Origin: Crenalkalicoccus roseus
GTDB lineage: Bacteria > Pseudomonadota > Alphaproteobacteria > Acetobacterales > Acetobacteraceae
Direction of reading: 5' to 3'
Assembly (NCBI RefSeq): GCF_004761865.1
Contig: NZ_SJDM01000001.1
Span: 124,001-188,000 of the forward strand
DNA length: 64,000 bases
The notes below the pieces were generated by a model. The model was not told the DNA's origin, did no database searches, and saw only the letters and a program-made list of their open reading frames with translations. Made by a program: the position numbers and the translations under genes. Shown here piece by piece: positions 54,089 through 64,000 of the stretch; position 1 is the stretch's first letter, and the number at the start of each line of letters is the position of its first letter.

Positions 54089-54448
54089 GTGCAGCCTCGA
54101 TGACCTTGTTGTGCCCGCCACCCCTCGGGCGCGGAACGACCAGTGCTGGCGGCCGGCGGACCTTCCCCCCGCCACCCGATGACCGGGGAGGACAGTAGAG
54201 CCCCACCCCCGGCGACGCAAACCCGAGATGGCGAGGCAGGGGCCCCGAGACAACGGGGTTGAATCCCGAAATCGCCACTGCCATACAGGCGGCCGATCCG
54301 GGCCCCTCTGGTCGCGGGGCCGGGCGTCGTGGCGGCAGAGCCGCCGCGCCGTCCCACCCGCGGCGATGTCGGATCGCGTGCAACCATCGCGCGATCGGGC
54401 CCGGTCTCTCGGCGCAGGACCCGACCGCGTCGGAGAGGAGTGGCTCCC
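54089..54448. other. tatA-terC intergenic region with possible structured leader
   Basis: 360 bases without a convincing gene. It contains three inverted repeats: CCCC/GGGG at 54243-54258, GGCCCC/GGGGCC at 54302-54322 and GGCGGC-AGA-GCCGCC at 54332-54346. These could structure the terC 5' leader. The strongest yybP-ykoY hallmark (an unbroken GGGGAGTAG) is absent. Confidence 0.5.
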
Positions 54449-55426
54449 TTGGAAGCCTCCATATGGTTCTGGGTCGCCTTCAACGCGGCGGTGGTCGGGC
54501 TGTTGCTGCTCGACCTCGGGGTGTTCGCGAAGAAGGACCGCAACGGCGACCCGCTGCCGGTGCCGGTCTCCACCGCCCTGCTCAAATCCGGCGCCTACTT
54601 CCTGCTGGCCATGGCCTTCTGCGCCTGGATCTGGCTCGGCTACGGCGCGTCGCCGGAGGTGCGCCAGACCAAGGCGCTGGAATTCCTCACCGGCTACCTG
54701 ATCGAGTGGTCGCTCTCGGTCGACAACATCTTCGTCTTCGTCCTGATCTTCGCCCGCTTCGGCGTGCCCGCCGCCTACCAGCACCGGGTGCTGTTCTGGG
54801 GCATCCTCGGCGCGCTGGCGATGCGCGGCGCGATGATCCTGCTCGGCACCGCGCTGCTGCGCGAGTTCGACTGGATCATGATCCTGTTCGGCCTGTTCCT
54901 GGTCTGGTCGGGCTGGAAGATGCTGCGCTCGGTCGGCGAGGAGGAGCCCGACCCGGCCAACAACCCGGTCCTGAAGTGGATGCGCCGCCGCTTTCCCGTG
55001 ACCGACGGCTACCGCGGCAACCGCTTCACCTGGCGGGAGGGCGGGAAGCTGTTCCTCACCCCGCTCGCGCTGGTGCTGGTGCTGGTGGAGCTGACCGACC
55101 TGATCTTCGCCCTCGACTCCATCCCCGCGATCTTCGCCGTCTCGACCGACCCCTTCATCGTCTACACCGCCAACGTCTTCGCCATCCTCGGCCTGCGGGC
55201 GATGTACTTCGCGCTGGCCGGCATCATCCACCGCTTCCGCTACCTCAAGCACGGGCTGTCGCTGGTGCTGATGATCGTGGGCGCGAAGATGCTCGCCAAC
55301 TGGTTCGCCGGCGGCAAGGCGGTGCCGGTGGAGTACGCGCTGGCGGCGACGGGCACGATCATCCTCGGCTCGATCGCGCTGTCGCTGTGGCGGACCCGCG
55401 GCGAGAACCGGCCGCGCCACGCCTGA
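54449..55426 (+). CDS. TerC/Alx family membrane protein
   Basis: A 325-residue inner-membrane protein with eight or nine helices. Acidic membrane motifs are visible: [71 protein letters not shown]. Alx-type homologues begin MEASIWFW-like, so TTG 54449, eight bases after GGAGAGGAG, is the likely start; GTG 54440 and ATG 54329 fit less well. Alx/TerC proteins export Mn2+ or other metals at alkaline pH. Confidence 0.9.
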   Translation: MEASIWFWVAFNAAVVGLLLLDLGVFAKKDRNGDPLPVPVSTALLKSGAYFLLAMAFCAWIWLGYGASPEVRQTKALEFLTGYLIEWSLSVDNIFVFVLIFARFGVPAAYQHRVLFWGILGALAMRGAMILLGTALLREFDWIMILFGLFLVWSGWKMLRSVGEEEPDPANNPVLKWMRRRFPVTDGYRGNRFTWREGGKLFLTPLALVLVLVELTDLIFALDSIPAIFAVSTDPFIVYTANVFAILGLRAMYFALAGIIHRFRYLKHGLSLVLMIVGAKMLANWFAGGKAVPVEYALAATGTIILGSIALSLWRTRGENRPRHA

Positions 55427-55433
55427 GGGCGGC

Positions 55434-55459
55434 GGCCCGGAGGCGCTCGCCTCCGGGCC
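55434..55459. terminator. bidirectional hairpin terminator
   Basis: A 11-12-base GC-rich stem (GGCCCGGAGGC, 55434-55444; GCCTCCGGGCC, 55449-55459) with a tetraloop lies between the convergent terC and metal-permease genes. It has no T-run, as usual in this GC-rich genome. Confidence 0.65.
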
Positions 55460-55475
55460 CTTGCCTCCGCCGAGG

Positions 55476-56393
55476 TCATGCGGGGACGGCGCGCCGCCCC
55501 CGCGCGGCGAGGGCGGCCGCGGCCACGGCCAGCCCGCCCAGGGTCCCGATCACCCCCCCGGCGCTGAGGGAGAGGGGAAGGCCGAGCGCCGCCGGCAGCG
55601 GCCCGGCGAGGGCGTAGCCGAGCGCCGCCAGCGCGGCGCCGAGCGCCGCCCCGCCCAGCACCTGCGCGGCGTAGCGCTCCGTCGCCAGCCGCACCGCCGC
55701 CGCCGGGCAGACCAGCAGCGCCACCACCAGGATGCTGCCCACCGCCTCGAAGGCCGCCACCGCCGCCGCCGCCACCAGCAGCGACAGCGCCGTCTCCAGC
55801 CGCCGCACCGGCAGGCCGAGCACCCGCGCATAGCCCGGATCGAAGCAGAGGAGCTGCAGCGGCCGCCACAGCAGCGCCACCACGAGCGCGCTCGCCGCCG
55901 CCACGCCCGCGAGCAGGCCGAGCTGGCGCGGCAGCGCCGCCAGCGCCGCCGGGTCGCGCAGGGAGTGCCAGCCCGTCGCCGCCGGCCAGACCAGCGTCTC
56001 GAGCTGGCCGAACAGCACGCAGTCGAGGTCGAGGTCCACCGCCCGCGCCCCCGTCGCCTCCAGCAGCACCAGGCCGAGGGCGAAGAAGACGGTGAACACC
56101 GCCCCCGTCGCCGCGCCGGGCTCCAGCCGCGCGGCGCGGCGGACCAGGCCGATCGCGCCCACCGCCAGCAGCGCCGCGACCAGGGCGCCGGCCAGCATCG
56201 GCAGCCCGGCGCGCAGCCCGGTGAGCGCGAAGCCGAGCACGATGCCCGGCAGCACGGCATGGGCCAGCGCATCGCCCACCAGGCTCTCCCGGCGCAGCAC
56301 CAGGAAGCTGCCGAGCAGCCCGCAAGTGCCGCCCGCCAGCAGCGCCGCGAGCAGCGGCGGCAGGTCGAGCTGCAGGAACGCCGCCGCGCTCAC
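55476..56393 (-). CDS. metal ABC transporter permease (second)
   Basis: A 305-residue ABC-3 family permease (ZnuB/MntB/TroD type): [38 protein letters not shown] and [58 protein letters not shown] 56393 overlaps the upstream permease stop (GTGA). Last gene of a four-gene Zn/Mn importer operon. Confidence 0.9.
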   Translation of the reverse strand: MSAAAFLQLDLPPLLAALLAGGTCGLLGSFLVLRRESLVGDALAHAVLPGIVLGFALTGLRAGLPMLAGALVAALLAVGAIGLVRRAARLEPGAATGAVFTVFFALGLVLLEATGARAVDLDLDCVLFGQLETLVWPAATGWHSLRDPAALAALPRQLGLLAGVAAASALVVALLWRPLQLLCFDPGYARVLGLPVRRLETALSLLVAAAAVAAFEAVGSILVVALLVCPAAAVRLATERYAAQVLGGAALGAALAALGYALAGPLPAALGLPLSLSAGGVIGTLGGLAVAAAALAARGRRAVPA

Positions 56394-57268
56394 GCCGCCA
56401 CCTCCCGCCGGCGCCGCCGCCGTGCCGCCGCCGGCGATTCCGGCCCGGCCAGCATGGACAGGCCGAGCAGCGCGCCGCCGGCCAGCACCACCGCCGCCCC
56501 GGTCGGCAGCCCCGGCCAGATCGCGGAGGCCGCCGCCCCGGCCAGCGCCGACGCCGCGCCGCAGGCGCCCGAGAGCAGCAGCATCGGCCCGAGCCGCGCC
56601 GTCCAGAGCCGGGCCGCGGCCGGGGGCAGCACCAGCAGCGCCACCACCAGCACCAGCCCCACCGCCTGCAGCCCGGCGACGCAGACCACCACCATCAGCC
56701 CGAGCAGGGCGAGGTCCACGAGCCCCGTGCGCAGCCCCTGCACGCGGGCGAACTCGGCGTCGAAGCAGGCGGCGCGCAGCGGGTGGTAGAGGGCGAGGCA
56801 GGCGGCGACGCAGCCGAGCGCGACCAGGCCGGCGAGCTGCGCATCCGCCGCCCGCAGCGCCGCCGCTTGGCCGAGGATGAAGCGCGCGAGCCCCGCCTGC
56901 GCCGCCTCCGGCACCGTCTGCACGTAGGAGAGCAGCGCCACCCCGGCGGCGTAGAAGGCGGAGAGCACCACGGCGATCGCTGCGTCCTCGCGGATGCGCC
57001 GGGTGCGGGAGAGCGCCTGCACCGCCAGCACGCCGAGCACCCCGCTGGCCGCCGCCCCGGCCAGCAGCGGCGGCAGCGACCGCGCCTCCGCCCCGAGCAG
57101 CGCCGCGGCCAGCGCGCCGAGTGCGACGCCGGGCAGCGCCGCATGGCCCACCGCATCGGCCACCAGCGCCCGCCCGCGCAGCAGCGCGAAGCAGCCGACC
57201 GTGCCGGCGGCAAGCCCGAGCAGGCCGCAGCCGAGAAGCACCACCAGCGTGTTGTGGCCGAGGCTCAT
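56390..57268 (-). CDS. metal ABC transporter permease (first)
   Basis: A 292-residue ABC-3 permease: LLGLAAGTVGCFALLRGRALVADAVGHAALPGVALGAL and FDAEFARVQGLRTGLVDLALLGLMVVVCVAGLQAVGLVLVVALLVLPPAAARLW. ATG 57268 overlaps the ATPase stop by ATGA. Two separate permeases are usual for manganese/TroCD-type importers. Confidence 0.9.
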   Translation of the reverse strand: MSLGHNTLVVLLGCGLLGLAAGTVGCFALLRGRALVADAVGHAALPGVALGALAAALLGAEARSLPPLLAGAAASGVLGVLAVQALSRTRRIREDAAIAVVLSAFYAAGVALLSYVQTVPEAAQAGLARFILGQAAALRAADAQLAGLVALGCVAACLALYHPLRAACFDAEFARVQGLRTGLVDLALLGLMVVVCVAGLQAVGLVLVVALLVLPPAAARLWTARLGPMLLLSGACGAASALAGAAASAIWPGLPTGAAVVLAGGALLGLSMLAGPESPAAARRRRRREVAA

Positions 57269-58095
57269 CCGCCCGGCTCCGCCAGCACCGCCGTCTCGCC
57301 GAAGCGCAGCAGCCGCCCGCCATAGGCCGCCGCCACGGCCTGCGGCGTGAAGGCCTCGGCCACCGGCCCGGCGGCGACGACGCGGCGGTTCAGCAGCAGC
57401 ACCTGGTCGAAATAAGCTGGCACGGTCGCAAGATCGTGATGCACGGCGACGACGCTGCGCCCCTCGGCGGCGAGGCGGCGCAGCACGGCGACGATCGCCG
57501 CCTCGGTCGCCGCGTCCACGGCGGCGAAGGGCTCGTCCATCAGCAGCAGCGCCGCCTCCTGGGCCAGGGCGCGGGCGAGAAAGACGCGCTGCTGCTGCCC
57601 GCCGGAGAGGCGGCCGATCTGGCGGTCGGCGTGATCGGCCATGCCGACCTCGGCGAGGGCGGCGCGCGCCGCCTCGCGCTCCCGCCGCGGCATCGGGCCG
57701 AACCAGCGGATGCGCGGGGCGCGCGCCATCGCCACCACGTCGAGGGCGGAGGCGGGGAAGTCCCAGTCCACGGCGGCGCGCTGTGGCAGCCAGCCAACGC
57801 GCCCGCGCATCGCCGCCGCCGGGGCGCCGAGCAGGCGCACCTCGCCGCGCTGCGCCGGGGTCAGGCCGAGGATGGCGCGCAGCAGGGTGGACTTGCCCGC
57901 CCCGTTCGGACCGACGATGGCGGTCAGGCCCGGCGCGGCGGTCCAGGTGATGTCCTCGAGCGCCGGGCGGTCGCCGTAGGAGACCCAGAGGCCGCGGATC
58001 TCGACGGGCGGCGGCCCGCCGGGGCGGCGCGACGCGCCGGGCAGGGCGAGCGCCAGCCCCGCCCCGCCGGCATGGCCGCCATCGGGCGGGTTCAC
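57265..58095 (-). CDS. metal ABC transporter ATP-binding protein
   Basis: A 276-residue ATPase: Walker A GPNGAGKST, signature [15 protein letters not shown], Walker B LLLMDEPFAAVD and switch His in VHHDLATV. The ATGA overlaps at both ends show tight coupling in the importer operon. Confidence 0.93.
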   Translation of the reverse strand: MNPPDGGHAGGAGLALALPGASRRPGGPPPVEIRGLWVSYGDRPALEDITWTAAPGLTAIVGPNGAGKSTLLRAILGLTPAQRGEVRLLGAPAAAMRGRVGWLPQRAAVDWDFPASALDVVAMARAPRIRWFGPMPRREREAARAALAEVGMADHADRQIGRLSGGQQQRVFLARALAQEAALLLMDEPFAAVDAATEAAIVAVLRRLAAEGRSVVAVHHDLATVPAYFDQVLLLNRRVVAAGPVAEAFTPQAVAAAYGGRLLRFGETAVLAEPGG

Positions 58096-59069
58096 GCGGC
58101 GAGGCGGCCGTTCAGGCCGCCCGCCGGGACGCGACCGCCGAGCGCCCGGACGATGGTGGTGATGTTGTGATCGAGCATCCCCTCATAGGTGCCCTCATAG
58201 GTGCCGGGGCGCCCCATGGCGTCGGAGAACAGCGCCCCGCCGAGCGCCACCCGGTGGCCGCGCGCCCGTGCTCCCTCGATCAGCGCCAGCACGGCGCGGT
58301 CGGGCACGCTGGTCTCGGTGAAGACCGCCGGGACGCGGCGGGCGACCAGCAGGGCGACCAGGCGCTCCACATGGGCGAGGCTCGCCTCGGATTCGGTGGA
58401 GAGGCCCTGCAGGCTCTCCACCTCGAGGCCGTAGCGGGCGGCGAAGTAGCCGAAGGCGTCGTGCGCGGTGACCAGCAGGCGCTGCCCCTCCGGGATGGTG
58501 GCGACCGCCTCCCGCGCATAGGCGTCGAGCCGGGCGAGGCGGGCGCGGAAGGCGGCCAGCCGGGTGCGCACCGCCTCGTCCGCCTCGGGGGCGAGGCGCA
58601 GCACCGCCTCCGCCACCGGCCCGGCCGCCTCGGCCCAGAGCACCGGATCCATCCAGATGTGCGGATCGGCGGAATCGGCGTAGTCGGGGTGGGCGCGCAG
58701 CCGCTCGCGCGGCAGCGCCTCGGCCACCGCCAGCACCGGGCGGCCGGCGGCGCGCAGCCGCTCGAACACGTCGCCCATCCGCCCCTCCAGCCGGTGGCCG
58801 ATGGCGAAGACCGCATCGGCGCCGAGCAGGCGGGCGATGTCGGCGCGGGTGGGGCGGAACAGGTGCGGGTCCACGCCCTCGCCCATCAGCGTCTCGACCG
58901 CCAGCGCCTCGCCGGCGATGGCCTGCAGCATGTCGCCGAGCATGGCGACGGTGGCGACGGCGCGGCGGGGTGTGGCCGCGCGGTCCCTGGCCTGAGCCGC
59001 CGGCAGCGCCGCGAGCCCGGTGGCGAGGCCGAGAAGGGCGCGGCGGCCAACGGCTGAACAGGTCTTCAT
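58092..59069 (-). CDS. metal ABC transporter substrate-binding protein (TroA/MntC/ZnuA type)
   Basis: Periplasmic cluster A-I receptor of 325 residues. Signal at about 1-27. Metal ligands are in DPHLFRPT (His), ADPHIWMDP (His), LSTESEASLAHVERL (Glu) and LGGALFSDAMGRPGTYEG (Asp). It lacks the His-rich loop of ZnuA, so it resembles manganese/iron receptors more than zinc. It ends in the AGGRVPAGG-type tail. First gene of the importer operon and divergent from an ArsR regulator. Confidence 0.9.
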   Translation of the reverse strand: MKTCSAVGRRALLGLATGLAALPAAQARDRAATPRRAVATVAMLGDMLQAIAGEALAVETLMGEGVDPHLFRPTRADIARLLGADAVFAIGHRLEGRMGDVFERLRAAGRPVLAVAEALPRERLRAHPDYADSADPHIWMDPVLWAEAAGPVAEAVLRLAPEADEAVRTRLAAFRARLARLDAYAREAVATIPEGQRLLVTAHDAFGYFAARYGLEVESLQGLSTESEASLAHVERLVALLVARRVPAVFTETSVPDRAVLALIEGARARGHRVALGGALFSDAMGRPGTYEGTYEGMLDHNITTIVRALGGRVPAGGLNGRLAA

Positions 59070-59108
59070 CTCTTCATTTGTCCCTTGTTTTTCAGTAGGT
59101 TAGCCGCT

Positions 59109-59124
59109 ACACCTCGGCAGGTGT
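59109..59124. promoter_or_regulatory. inverted repeat, candidate ArsR-family operator
   Basis: ACACCT (59109-59114) and AGGTGT (59119-59124) form a perfect inverted repeat with a 4-base loop in the 143-base divergent gap. An AT-richer stretch (59073-59103) toward the importer operon may hold its promoter. Confidence 0.45.
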
Positions 59125-59212
59125 CCCCGCCTGCGGCCGATGTCAAGCGCCGCTTGCGGCCGCGCCCCGCCGGCGCGAGCCTGTCGGGGCGGCAAGGGAG
59201 GCAGGGCGGCGC

Positions 59213-59533
59213 ATGCGCGGCAGGATCGGTGAGGACCAGGTGGTCGAGCTGGCGGAGATGTTCCGCCTGATGAGCGACCCGACGCGGCTGCGCATCATCC
59301 TCGCCTGCCTCGACCAGCCGGCGGCGGTGGGCGAGATGGCCGAGCGGCTCGGCATCTCCGCCTCGCTCGTGTCGCACCACCTGCGCCTTCTGCGCGCGGC
59401 GCGGCTGCTGCAGGCGGAGCGGCGCGGGCGGCAGGTGTTCTACGCCGTGGGCGACGAGCACATCCGCTCGATGCTCTCGGACATGGTGGACCACGTGGCG
59501 GAGGGCGAGGCCGATGCCGAGGCGGGCGGCTGA
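59213..59533 (+). CDS. ArsR/SmtB-family metal-sensing regulator
   Basis: A 106-residue winged-helix repressor: LMSDPTRLRIILACLDQPAAVGEMAERLGISASLVSHHLRLLRAARLLQAERRGRQVFYAV. The C-terminal helix DEHIRSMLSDMVDHVAE has ligands spaced D-x-H-x10-H-x2-E, close to the zinc site of CzrA (D-x-H-x10-H-x2-H). So it probably binds Zn2+ or a related ion and controls the divergent importer. Confidence 0.9.
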   Translation: MRGRIGEDQVVELAEMFRLMSDPTRLRIILACLDQPAAVGEMAERLGISASLVSHHLRLLRAARLLQAERRGRQVFYAVGDEHIRSMLSDMVDHVAEGEADAEAGG

Positions 59534-59709
59534 GGCCGACGCTCCCCTTGCCTTTCTTTAGCGATACCTCACTTGTGCGGGGCCATGCCGCGCGACTATG
59601 GTCCGCCCGCGCCGCCGCCCCGCTCCGCGGGTGGCGCGGCGCACCGGCGGCCCTGGGCCGGCGGGTTCGGGATCAGGCGGCGCGCATGGCGCGCCCGGCA
59701 GGATACGGG

Positions 59710-60621
59710 ATGCGGCGGGTGATCGGTCGGTGGTTCGGCAGGGCAACGGGCCCGGTCTTGACGATCCTTTTCTGGGCGTGCGCCGCGATGGCGCCGGCCA
59801 CGGCGCAGCAGGCGGACGGCCCGCCGGGCATGGTCGGCGCGCCGACGCCCTGGGGGGTCGCGCTCCAGCCCTCGGGCGGCATCATCAAGACCGAGATCAA
59901 CAGCTTCAACAACCTGATCCTCTGGATCATGATCGGCATCGTCGCCTTCGTGCTGGCGCTGATCATCTACTGCGTGTGGCGCTTCCGCGAGAGCGCGAAC
60001 CCGGTGCCCTCGCGCACCAGCCACAACACGCTGCTCGAGGTGGCCTGGACGGTGGTGCCGGTGCTGATCCTGGTGGTGATCGCCATTCCCTCCTTCCGGC
60101 TGATCTACTTCCAGGACCGGGCGCGCGACGCCGACCTCACCATCAACGTGCAGGGGCGGCAGTGGTACTGGCACTACCAGTACCCGGATCACGGCAATTT
60201 CGCCTTCGACAGCCGGCCCATCCCGGATGACGAGATCGGCCCGGGCCAGCTTCGCACGCTGTCGGTGGACGAGCCGATGGTGGTGCCGGTCGGGGCGAAT
60301 GTGCGCATCCTGACCACGGGCCAGGACGTGATCCACAGCTTCTTCGTGCCCTCGCTCGGCGTGCAGAAATACACCATCCCCGGCCGCACGCTGGAGACCT
60401 GGTTCCGCGCCGACCGCGAGGGCGTGTTCTACGGGCAGTGCAACAACATCTGCGGCGTGAACCACTGGTTCATGCCGATCGAGGTGCGCGCCGTCTCGCC
60501 GGAGCGCTTCGAGGCCTGGGTGGCCGAGGCGCGTCAGCGATTCGCGCGGGCCGACGGCACGCCGCCCGCGGTGGCCGCGGCCCCGGCCGCGGAGCGGCAG
60601 CTTGCCGAAACCCGCCGCTGA
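59710..60621 (+). CDS. coxB: cytochrome c oxidase subunit II
   Basis: CuA-bearing subunit of the aa3-type oxidase. Signal/TM start, two transmembrane helices (INSFNNLILWIMIGIVAFVLALIIYCVW and LLEVAWTVVPVLILVVIAIPSF), then a cupredoxin domain with GRQWYWHYQYP and CuA motif GQCNNICGVNHWFM (both Cys, His, Met present). ATG 59710 has a CAGGA ribosome site and gives 303 residues; ATG 59686 is an alternative. Heads the oxidase operon. Confidence 0.95.
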   Translation: MRRVIGRWFGRATGPVLTILFWACAAMAPATAQQADGPPGMVGAPTPWGVALQPSGGIIKTEINSFNNLILWIMIGIVAFVLALIIYCVWRFRESANPVPSRTSHNTLLEVAWTVVPVLILVVIAIPSFRLIYFQDRARDADLTINVQGRQWYWHYQYPDHGNFAFDSRPIPDDEIGPGQLRTLSVDEPMVVPVGANVRILTTGQDVIHSFFVPSLGVQKYTIPGRTLETWFRADREGVFYGQCNNICGVNHWFMPIEVRAVSPERFEAWVAEARQRFARADGTPPAVAAAPAAERQLAETRR

Positions 60622-60638
60622 TCCGGCGGGAAGGCTGA

Positions 60639-62267
<1,629 letters not shown>

Positions 62268-62325
62268 CGCGGCGGCCGCACCGCCGGCGCGCCCCCGGGC
62301 CGCGCCGGCCCGCAGGGGCCATGCC

Positions 62326-63282
62326 ATGAGCGACATCACAGCCGAGACGAGAGGGGGCGCCGCCGCTCCCCTCACGCTTGCCGGAAGCCAGGACCTGTCC
62401 GAGGTCCGCGACTGGATCGCGCTGCTCAAGCCGCGGGTGGTCTCCCTCGTCGTGTTCACCGGCGTGGTCGGGATGCTGGTCGCGCCCGGCGCGCTGCCGC
62501 CGGCGCTCGCGGTGGCGGCGGTGCTCTGCATCGGCCTCGGCGCCGGCGCGGCGGGCGCGATCAACATGTGGTACGACCACGACATAGACGCGCGCATGCG
62601 CCGTACCGCGCAGCGCCCGATCCCGGCCGGGCGGATCGAGCCGGGCGCGGCGCTCGGCTTCGGCCTGGCGCTCGCCACCCTCTCGGTCGCCGTGATGGGG
62701 CTCGCCACCAACTGGGTGGCGGCGGGGGTACTGGCGCTCTCGATCGGCTTCTACGTCCTCGTCTACACCATGTGGCTGAAGCGCCGGACGCCGCAGAACA
62801 TCGTCATCGGCGGCGCCGCCGGCGCCTTCCCGCCGGTGATCGGCTGGGCCGCCGTGACCGGCGACATCGCCCTGCCGCCGCTGGTGCTGTTCGCCATCAT
62901 CTTCCTCTGGACCCCGCCGCACTTCTGGTCGCTCAGCCTCTGGGCGCACGCCGACTACGCCCGCGTCGGCGTGCCGATGCTCCCCGTCACCCATGGGGCG
63001 CGGGAGACGCGGCGTCAGGTGCTGGTCTACACGCTGCTGCTGGTGCCGCTGACGCTGCTGCCTTGGGCGCTGGGGTTCGCGGGCCCGGCTTACCTCGCCG
63101 CGGCGCTGCTGCTCGGCGCCGGCTTCCTCTGGCACGCCTGGGCGGTGTGGCGGGACCGCCAGGACGCGGCCGGCCGCAGCCTGACCGGAGACCGCCCGGC
63201 GCGGCGCGCCTTCCGCTTCTCCCTGCTCTACCTGGCGTTGCTGTTCGCGGCGCTGGCCGCGGACCGGCTGCTGCTCGCATGA
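62326..63282 (+). CDS. ctaB: protohaem IX farnesyltransferase (haem O synthase)
   Basis: UbiA-family membrane prenyltransferase of 318 residues making haem O for the oxidase. Asp-rich motif NMWYDHDIDARMRRTAQRPIPAG and second motif YTMWLKRRTPQNIVIGGAAGAFPPVIGWAA are classic CtaB. It follows ctaD by 58 bases and overlaps the small ORF by ATGA. Confidence 0.97.
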   Translation: MSDITAETRGGAAAPLTLAGSQDLSEVRDWIALLKPRVVSLVVFTGVVGMLVAPGALPPALAVAAVLCIGLGAGAAGAINMWYDHDIDARMRRTAQRPIPAGRIEPGAALGFGLALATLSVAVMGLATNWVAAGVLALSIGFYVLVYTMWLKRRTPQNIVIGGAAGAFPPVIGWAAVTGDIALPPLVLFAIIFLWTPPHFWSLSLWAHADYARVGVPMLPVTHGARETRRQVLVYTLLLVPLTLLPWALGFAGPAYLAAALLLGAGFLWHAWAVWRDRQDAAGRSLTGDRPARRAFRFSLLYLALLFAALAADRLLLA

Positions 63283-63407
63283 CGCCGGAGGAGCGCAAGC
63301 TGTTCGAGCGCCGGCGCCGGCAGCGGAACTGGGCGCTGCTCGCCGTGCTGTTCGGGCTGGTGGTGCTGTTCTACTTCATCAGCGCGGCGCGGGTCCTGTC
63401 CGGCTGA
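63279..63407 (+). CDS. small single-span membrane protein in the oxidase operon (CoxF-like position)
   Basis: A 42-residue protein: a charged N-terminus (TPEERKLFERRRRQRN) followed by one hydrophobic helix (WALLAVLFGLVVLFYFISAARVL). It is coupled to ctaB by ATGA and lies before ctaG, the position of small CoxF-like proteins in many alphaproteobacteria. Function unknown; probably accessory to oxidase assembly. Confidence 0.8.
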   Translation: MTPEERKLFERRRRQRNWALLAVLFGLVVLFYFISAARVLSG

Positions 63408-63448
63408 TCCTTGCCCGAAGCCGCGCGTGCTGCCAGTGAAGGGATGCC

Positions 63449-64000
63449 ATGGACGCGACGAGACCCTCCCCGGCCGATGCCCTGCGGCGCCGCAACCGCC
63501 TGATGGCGGGGGCGGTGGGCGGCGTGGTGCTCGGCATGCTCGGCCTCTCCTTCGCCGCCGTGCCGCTCTACGACCTGTTCTGCCGCGTCACCGGCTACGG
63601 CGGGACGGTGCAGGTGGGCGGCGGCGCCGCGCCGGGGGCGGGCGAGCAGGTGGTGACGGTGCGCTTCAACGCGGTGACGCACCCGAGCCTGCCCTGGCGC
63701 TTCGCCCCCGCCCAGCCCTCGATGCAGCTGCATGTCGGGGAGGAGGGGCTCGGCTTCTACCAGGCGCGCAACCTCGCGGACACGCCGGTGACCGGGGTGG
63801 CCACCTACAACGTCACGCCCGAGGTGGTGGGAAGATACTTCCACAAGGTGGCCTGCTTCTGCTTCGAGCAGCAGACGCTCGAACCGGGGCAGGAGGTGGA
63901 CATGCCGCTCTCCTTCTGGGTGGACCCGCGGATCGCCGAGGACCCGAACACCCGCGGCATCCGCACCATCACCGTCAACTACAGCTTCTTCCGCAGCCTG
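63449..64000 (+). CDS. ctaG: cytochrome c oxidase assembly protein CtaG/Cox11 (3' truncated by window)
   Basis: Copper-delivery protein for CuB of subunit I. 184 codons are visible. A TM helix (MAGAVGGVVLGMLGLSFAAVPLYDLFCRVTGYGG, where the N-terminal Cys lies) precedes the Cox11 domain, with copper motif KVACFCFEQQTL, and NPTPEVVGRYF-like stretch NVTPEVVGRYFHK. The gene continues past base 64000, consistent with the operon extending to coxC. Confidence 0.96.
   Translation, partial: MDATRPSPADALRRRNRLMAGAVGGVVLGMLGLSFAAVPLYDLFCRVTGYGGTVQVGGGAAPGAGEQVVTVRFNAVTHPSLPWRFAPAQPSMQLHVGEEGLGFYQARNLADTPVTGVATYNVTPEVVGRYFHKVACFCFEQQTLEPGQEVDMPLSFWVDPRIAEDPNTRGIRTITVNYSFFRSL

Noticed and set aside
54180-54260. 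yybP-ykoY manganese riboswitch
   Set aside because: Only fragments resemble it; GGGGAG and GTAG are split by four bases and the spacing to CGAGAC is too short, so it is kept as a question and not a feature.
54243-54270. tRNA-like T-arm (GGGGTTGAATCCC)
   Set aside because: The loop is the wrong length and order for a T-loop and no acceptor or anticodon arm can be drawn around it.

Overview
The window is very GC-rich, densely packed bacterial chromosome. GcrA, an aa3-type oxidase cluster in alphaproteobacterial order (coxB-ctaD-ctaB-small ORF-ctaG), a LutB/LutC pair and three Bug-type solute-binding proteins point to Alphaproteobacteria, most likely a Roseomonas-like member of Acetobacteraceae. 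That placement is inference from gene content. No rRNA, tRNA, CRISPR array, transposase or phage gene was recognised.

Layout. 0-7 kb: end of an upstream gene, thioredoxin, a PQQ-dependent sugar dehydrogenase-like lipoprotein, an unknown lipoprotein, and a translationally coupled Mla-type lipid-transport operon (STAS-permease, ATPase, MCE protein, auxiliary lipoprotein). 7-12 kb: a lone GH13 alpha-glucosidase and a copper operon (copA-cueR-copZ) with a CueR-type operator. 12-22 kb: a secreted trypsin-like protease, a DsrE-like protein, a membrane spermidine-synthase-like protein, and a sulfur-oxidation cluster. In that cluster an ECF sigma/anti-sigma pair lies directly upstream of soxX-Y-Z-A-B-V, with soxW convergent; soxCD are absent. 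A well-formed ECF promoter (GGAAT-N17-CGTC) precedes the sigma gene. 22-28 kb: a Bug protein, a CorC/HlyC-like protein and a phnCDEE phosphonate ABC transporter. 28-34 kb: glycerol kinase coupled to two AtuA-family genes, a P450 and another Bug protein.

34-46 kb: lutB, a MarR/DUF1428 divergon with a palindromic operator, a VOC protein, a sterol-carrier-like/alpha-beta hydrolase fusion, an FAH-family hydratase with an AidB-like acyl-CoA dehydrogenase, SMP-30, an HWE histidine kinase, lutC-smr-xre, and a lytic transglycosylase. 46-54 kb: a Bug protein, a PmtA-like methyltransferase, a DMT exporter, gcrA, a formamidase-family protein, corA and the methionine-salvage genes mtnBDC. 54-64 kb: tatA, a TerC/Alx protein, a Zn/Mn ABC transporter with divergent ArsR, and the cytochrome c oxidase operon, which runs off the window in ctaG.

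A dispersed non-coding repeat family with a TAGAGCRGATC core recurs at least nine times next to gene ends or starts. In three places it supplies the TAG stop codon. It and the ECF-headed sox operon are the most interesting structures here.
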